From NCBI GenBank assembly GCA_022842465.1, contig JALHPN010000039.1:1-49288 (forward strand): a DNA stretch of 49,288 bases, in the 5' to 3' direction. The notes below the pieces were generated by a model, which did not search any database, was not told the origin of the DNA, and was given only the letters and a program-made list of their open reading frames with translations. Below, piece after piece: positions 47,819 through 49,288 of the stretch (positions are counted from its first letter, which is position 1; every line of letters starts with the position of its first letter). The translations under genes were made by a program, and so were the position numbers. This stretch comes from Polyangiaceae bacterium. GTDB lineage: Bacteria > Myxococcota_A > Polyangia > Polyangiales > Polyangiaceae.

Positions 47819-49288
47819 TCACTTGCCGTTCGCGCGCGCGAGGGTGATCGGCTGTCCCTTCCCGGATGCGACCGTGCCGAGGTCGACGAAGCCACGATCG
47901 ACCATCACGACGAAGGGCCGCTCCTCGAACGTGAGATGGCCCTTTCCGTCGTGGTCGATGACCTGGAGCTTGCCCATGCCGTAGCCCATCGGGCCGCGCG
48001 AGTAGTAGTGCGCCTGGAGCGTGTACGGCTCGGAGCGCGCGGCCTTCGGGCTGCGGATCGTGAAGCACTCCGGGCCGTAGCCGGTCGTCACGTCGGCGTA
48101 GAGCTCGCCGCCCGAACCGAGGGTGCGCTGCCCGTAGTACGCGTGACCGCCCTTGCCGTCGTAGATGTGGAAGTCGACGTCGTTCGCATCGGTCTCCCAG
48201 TTGAGGACGAAGCGGAGGCTCGGTCCGTTCTCCGCCGTCCCGCCGGCGTCGCGTAGCTTCTGCGAGATCTCCGCCGCGCGCGCCGGCTGGGCGGCGCTCC
48301 ACGCCGCGGCGACGAGCCCGAGATCCTCCTTCAGGATCCGATCGACGCCTGCGAAGCGGCCCGCCGGATACATGCGCGATGCACCCTTCTTCATCGCCTC
48401 GAACGCCTTCTCGTGGTCGCCCTTCTTGAGCAGCGCGAACGCGTAGAGACGGTGGCTCGCGGGGTGGTCCGGCCGCTGCTCGACGGCCTTCTTGTAGGTG
48501 TCGATCGCGAGCGTGAGCGCGCGCGCGTCCGAGAGGCGCTCGAGGCGCTCGCCCGCGAAGCGCCGCGAGTCGGCGCGGAAGGAGAAGAGCTCGAGGATCG
48601 AGCCGTAGGCTCGCGCGGCGGTGGCGACGTCGCCGTTCGCCTCGAAGGCCTCGCCGAGCGCCACGAGCGCCATGACGTCGCCGGGGGCGTTCCGGTGCCA
48701 GTCCTTCGCCTCCCCGATCGCCGCGTCCTTCGCGCCGTTCGCGAGGTGCTCCATGACGGTCTTGAAGCGGCCCTCGTAGGGGAGGGCGCGCGGCGCGTTC
48801 GAGGGACGTCGGCCGCCCGCTACGGGCTCGCTCTCGGTGCCGCCGAGCGGGACGAGATCGAACGTGCCCGTGACGTGCGCGGTGCCGTCGGCCGGGGCCG
48901 GGAAGCGGAGACTCTTCAGCGCGGCGGAGAAGCACGCGTCGAGCGACCGCGAGGGCGACTGCGCGACGGTCACGCTGCTCACGCTGCCGAGCGGCTCGAC
49001 CGTGAGACGCACTTCGAGGCGCCCGTGGAGCGCGCGGTCGGACGTGAGGCCCGTCGCGTAGCACGCGCGGAGCGCCGGGATCGCGGCGCGGAGACCCCGC
49101 TGCGCGTCGCCTTGCGAGAGGTGCGCGTCGACGGTGACCGTGCCCGCGTTGACCTGCCCGGTCGCCGCCGCCGCGAGCGTCTGAGGTTGGGACGACGAGT
49201 ACGGATCCTGGGCGACGTGACCCTGCGTGGGCGCGGGGCGAGGCCGGGACGGCCGCGGCGCCTCCATGGGCGGCGCCGTCACCGGCGC
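47819..49288 (-). CDS. TPR protein with AgmX-type and DUF2135 (YfaP-like) domains, N-terminus cut by window edge
   Basis: The frame is open to the right edge, so the true start is probably outside; the first in-window start is GTG 49282 (487 residues). After a Pro-rich stretch, about residues 45-130 form a TonB-/AgmX-like C-terminal domain (GLRAAIPALRACYATGLTSD, LEVRLTVEPLGSVSSVTVAQ, CFSAALKSLRFPAPADG). TPR-like helices follow (FKTVMEHLANGAKDAAIGEA, KAVEQRPDHPASHRLYAFAL). The C-terminal domain, RFVLNWETDANDVDFHIYDG, then GGELYADVTTGYGPECFTI, is a DUF2135-type beta sandwich with an Asp-rich metal-like site. A signal peptide or anchor would lie beyond the window. Such proteins are common in myxobacterial genomes near gliding and envelope genes. 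Confidence 0.85.
   Translation of the reverse strand, partial: APVTAPPMEAPRPSRPRPAPTQGHVAQDPYSSSQPQTLAAAATGQVNAGTVTVDAHLSQGDAQRGLRAAIPALRACYATGLTSDRALHGRLEVRLTVEPLGSVSSVTVAQSPSRSLDACFSAALKSLRFPAPADGTAHVTGTFDLVPLGGTESEPVAGGRRPSNAPRALPYEGRFKTVMEHLANGAKDAAIGEAKDWHRNAPGDVMALVALGEAFEANGDVATAARAYGSILELFSFRADSRRFAGERLERLSDARALTLAIDTYKKAVEQRPDHPASHRLYAFALLKKGDHEKAFEAMKKGASRMYPAGRFAGVDRILKEDLGLVAAAWSAAQPARAAEISQKLRDAGGTAENGPSLRFVLNWETDANDVDFHIYDGKGGHAYYGQRTLGSGGELYADVTTGYGPECFTIRSPKAARSEPYTLQAHYYSRGPMGYGMGKLQVIDHDGKGHLTFEERPFVVMVDRGFVDLGTVASGKGQPITLARANGK

Noticed and set aside
1..49288. tRNA, rRNA or integrase-related attachment sites
   Set aside because: No cloverleaf-like segment, rRNA-like stretch, integrase gene or repeated att-like site was recognised by eye; a covariance-model scan would be needed to exclude small RNAs.

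Overview
The window is very GC-rich bacterial DNA with densely packed genes. The features that point to a lineage are numerous predicted lipoproteins with Pro/Ala/Asp-rich linkers, a secreted trypsin-like protease ending in a Cys + membrane helix + Arg-rich tail (MYXO-CTERM-like), an FHA-GAF sigma-54 activator, and an ECF sigma factor paired with a Ser/Thr kinase. Together these suggest a myxobacterium (Myxococcota, probably class Polyangia). This is an inference from gene style, not a database match. No rRNA, tRNA, insertion sequence, phage gene or CRISPR array was seen.

Layout. 0-3.4 kb: the end of a Flp-pilin-like gene (partial), a class III aminotransferase and, divergent from it, glycerol kinase glpK. 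3.7-7.3 kb: a tight four-gene run (UPF0158 protein, exported SurA-N-like protein, CDF cation transporter, BMP-family binding protein). 7.3-15.8 kb: forward-strand enzymes, namely a trypsin-like lipoprotein, a ThDP enzyme, an HTH-only LysR protein, methionine aminopeptidase, a penicillin-acylase-family Ntn hydrolase, and a B12-binding-like radical SAM protein. 15.8-22.9 kb, reverse strand: two small unknown proteins, a crotonase coupled to mutS2, and a Cys-rich lipoprotein translationally coupled to an FHA-GAF-AAA+-Fis regulator. 23-28.5 kb: a mini-lipoprotein, a Gln/Tyr/Pro-repeat membrane protein, gpsA, and a three-gene operon of lipoprotein, signal peptidase I (with a long N-terminal extension) and Cys-rich lipoprotein.

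28.5-39.2 kb is the most unusual part. Stretches of it are decayed. Two paralogous segments about 10 kb apart have lost complementary parts: one keeps the Cys-rich lipoprotein and ferritin-like gene but only the tail of an NTF2-like gene, and the other keeps the NTF2-like gene but only the tails of the first two. Between them lie a frameshifted YbjN-like gene, an aspartyl-protease/PDZ pseudogene, an overlapping ECF sigma-kinase pair, an erythromycin-esterase-like lipoprotein, and a lipoprotein with a near-perfect 126-bp tandem duplication.

39.2-49.3 kb is almost entirely reverse strand: the trypsin/MYXO-CTERM-like protease, an ABC-type efflux set (ATPase, 787-residue FtsX-like permease, periplasmic adaptor), an aldehyde dehydrogenase, an isoprenylcysteine-methyltransferase-like membrane protein and, running off the right edge, a TPR/DUF2135-like protein.

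Functionally the window mixes glycerol and glycerophosphate metabolism (glpK, gpsA), housekeeping (map, mutS2, lepB) and a large envelope/lipoprotein component. I found no clear defence system, secondary-metabolite cluster or complete new pathway. The strongest leads are the reciprocal decay of the duplicated segment, the sigma-kinase pair, the HTH-only LysR protein and the radical SAM protein with a widened CX4CX2C cluster motif.
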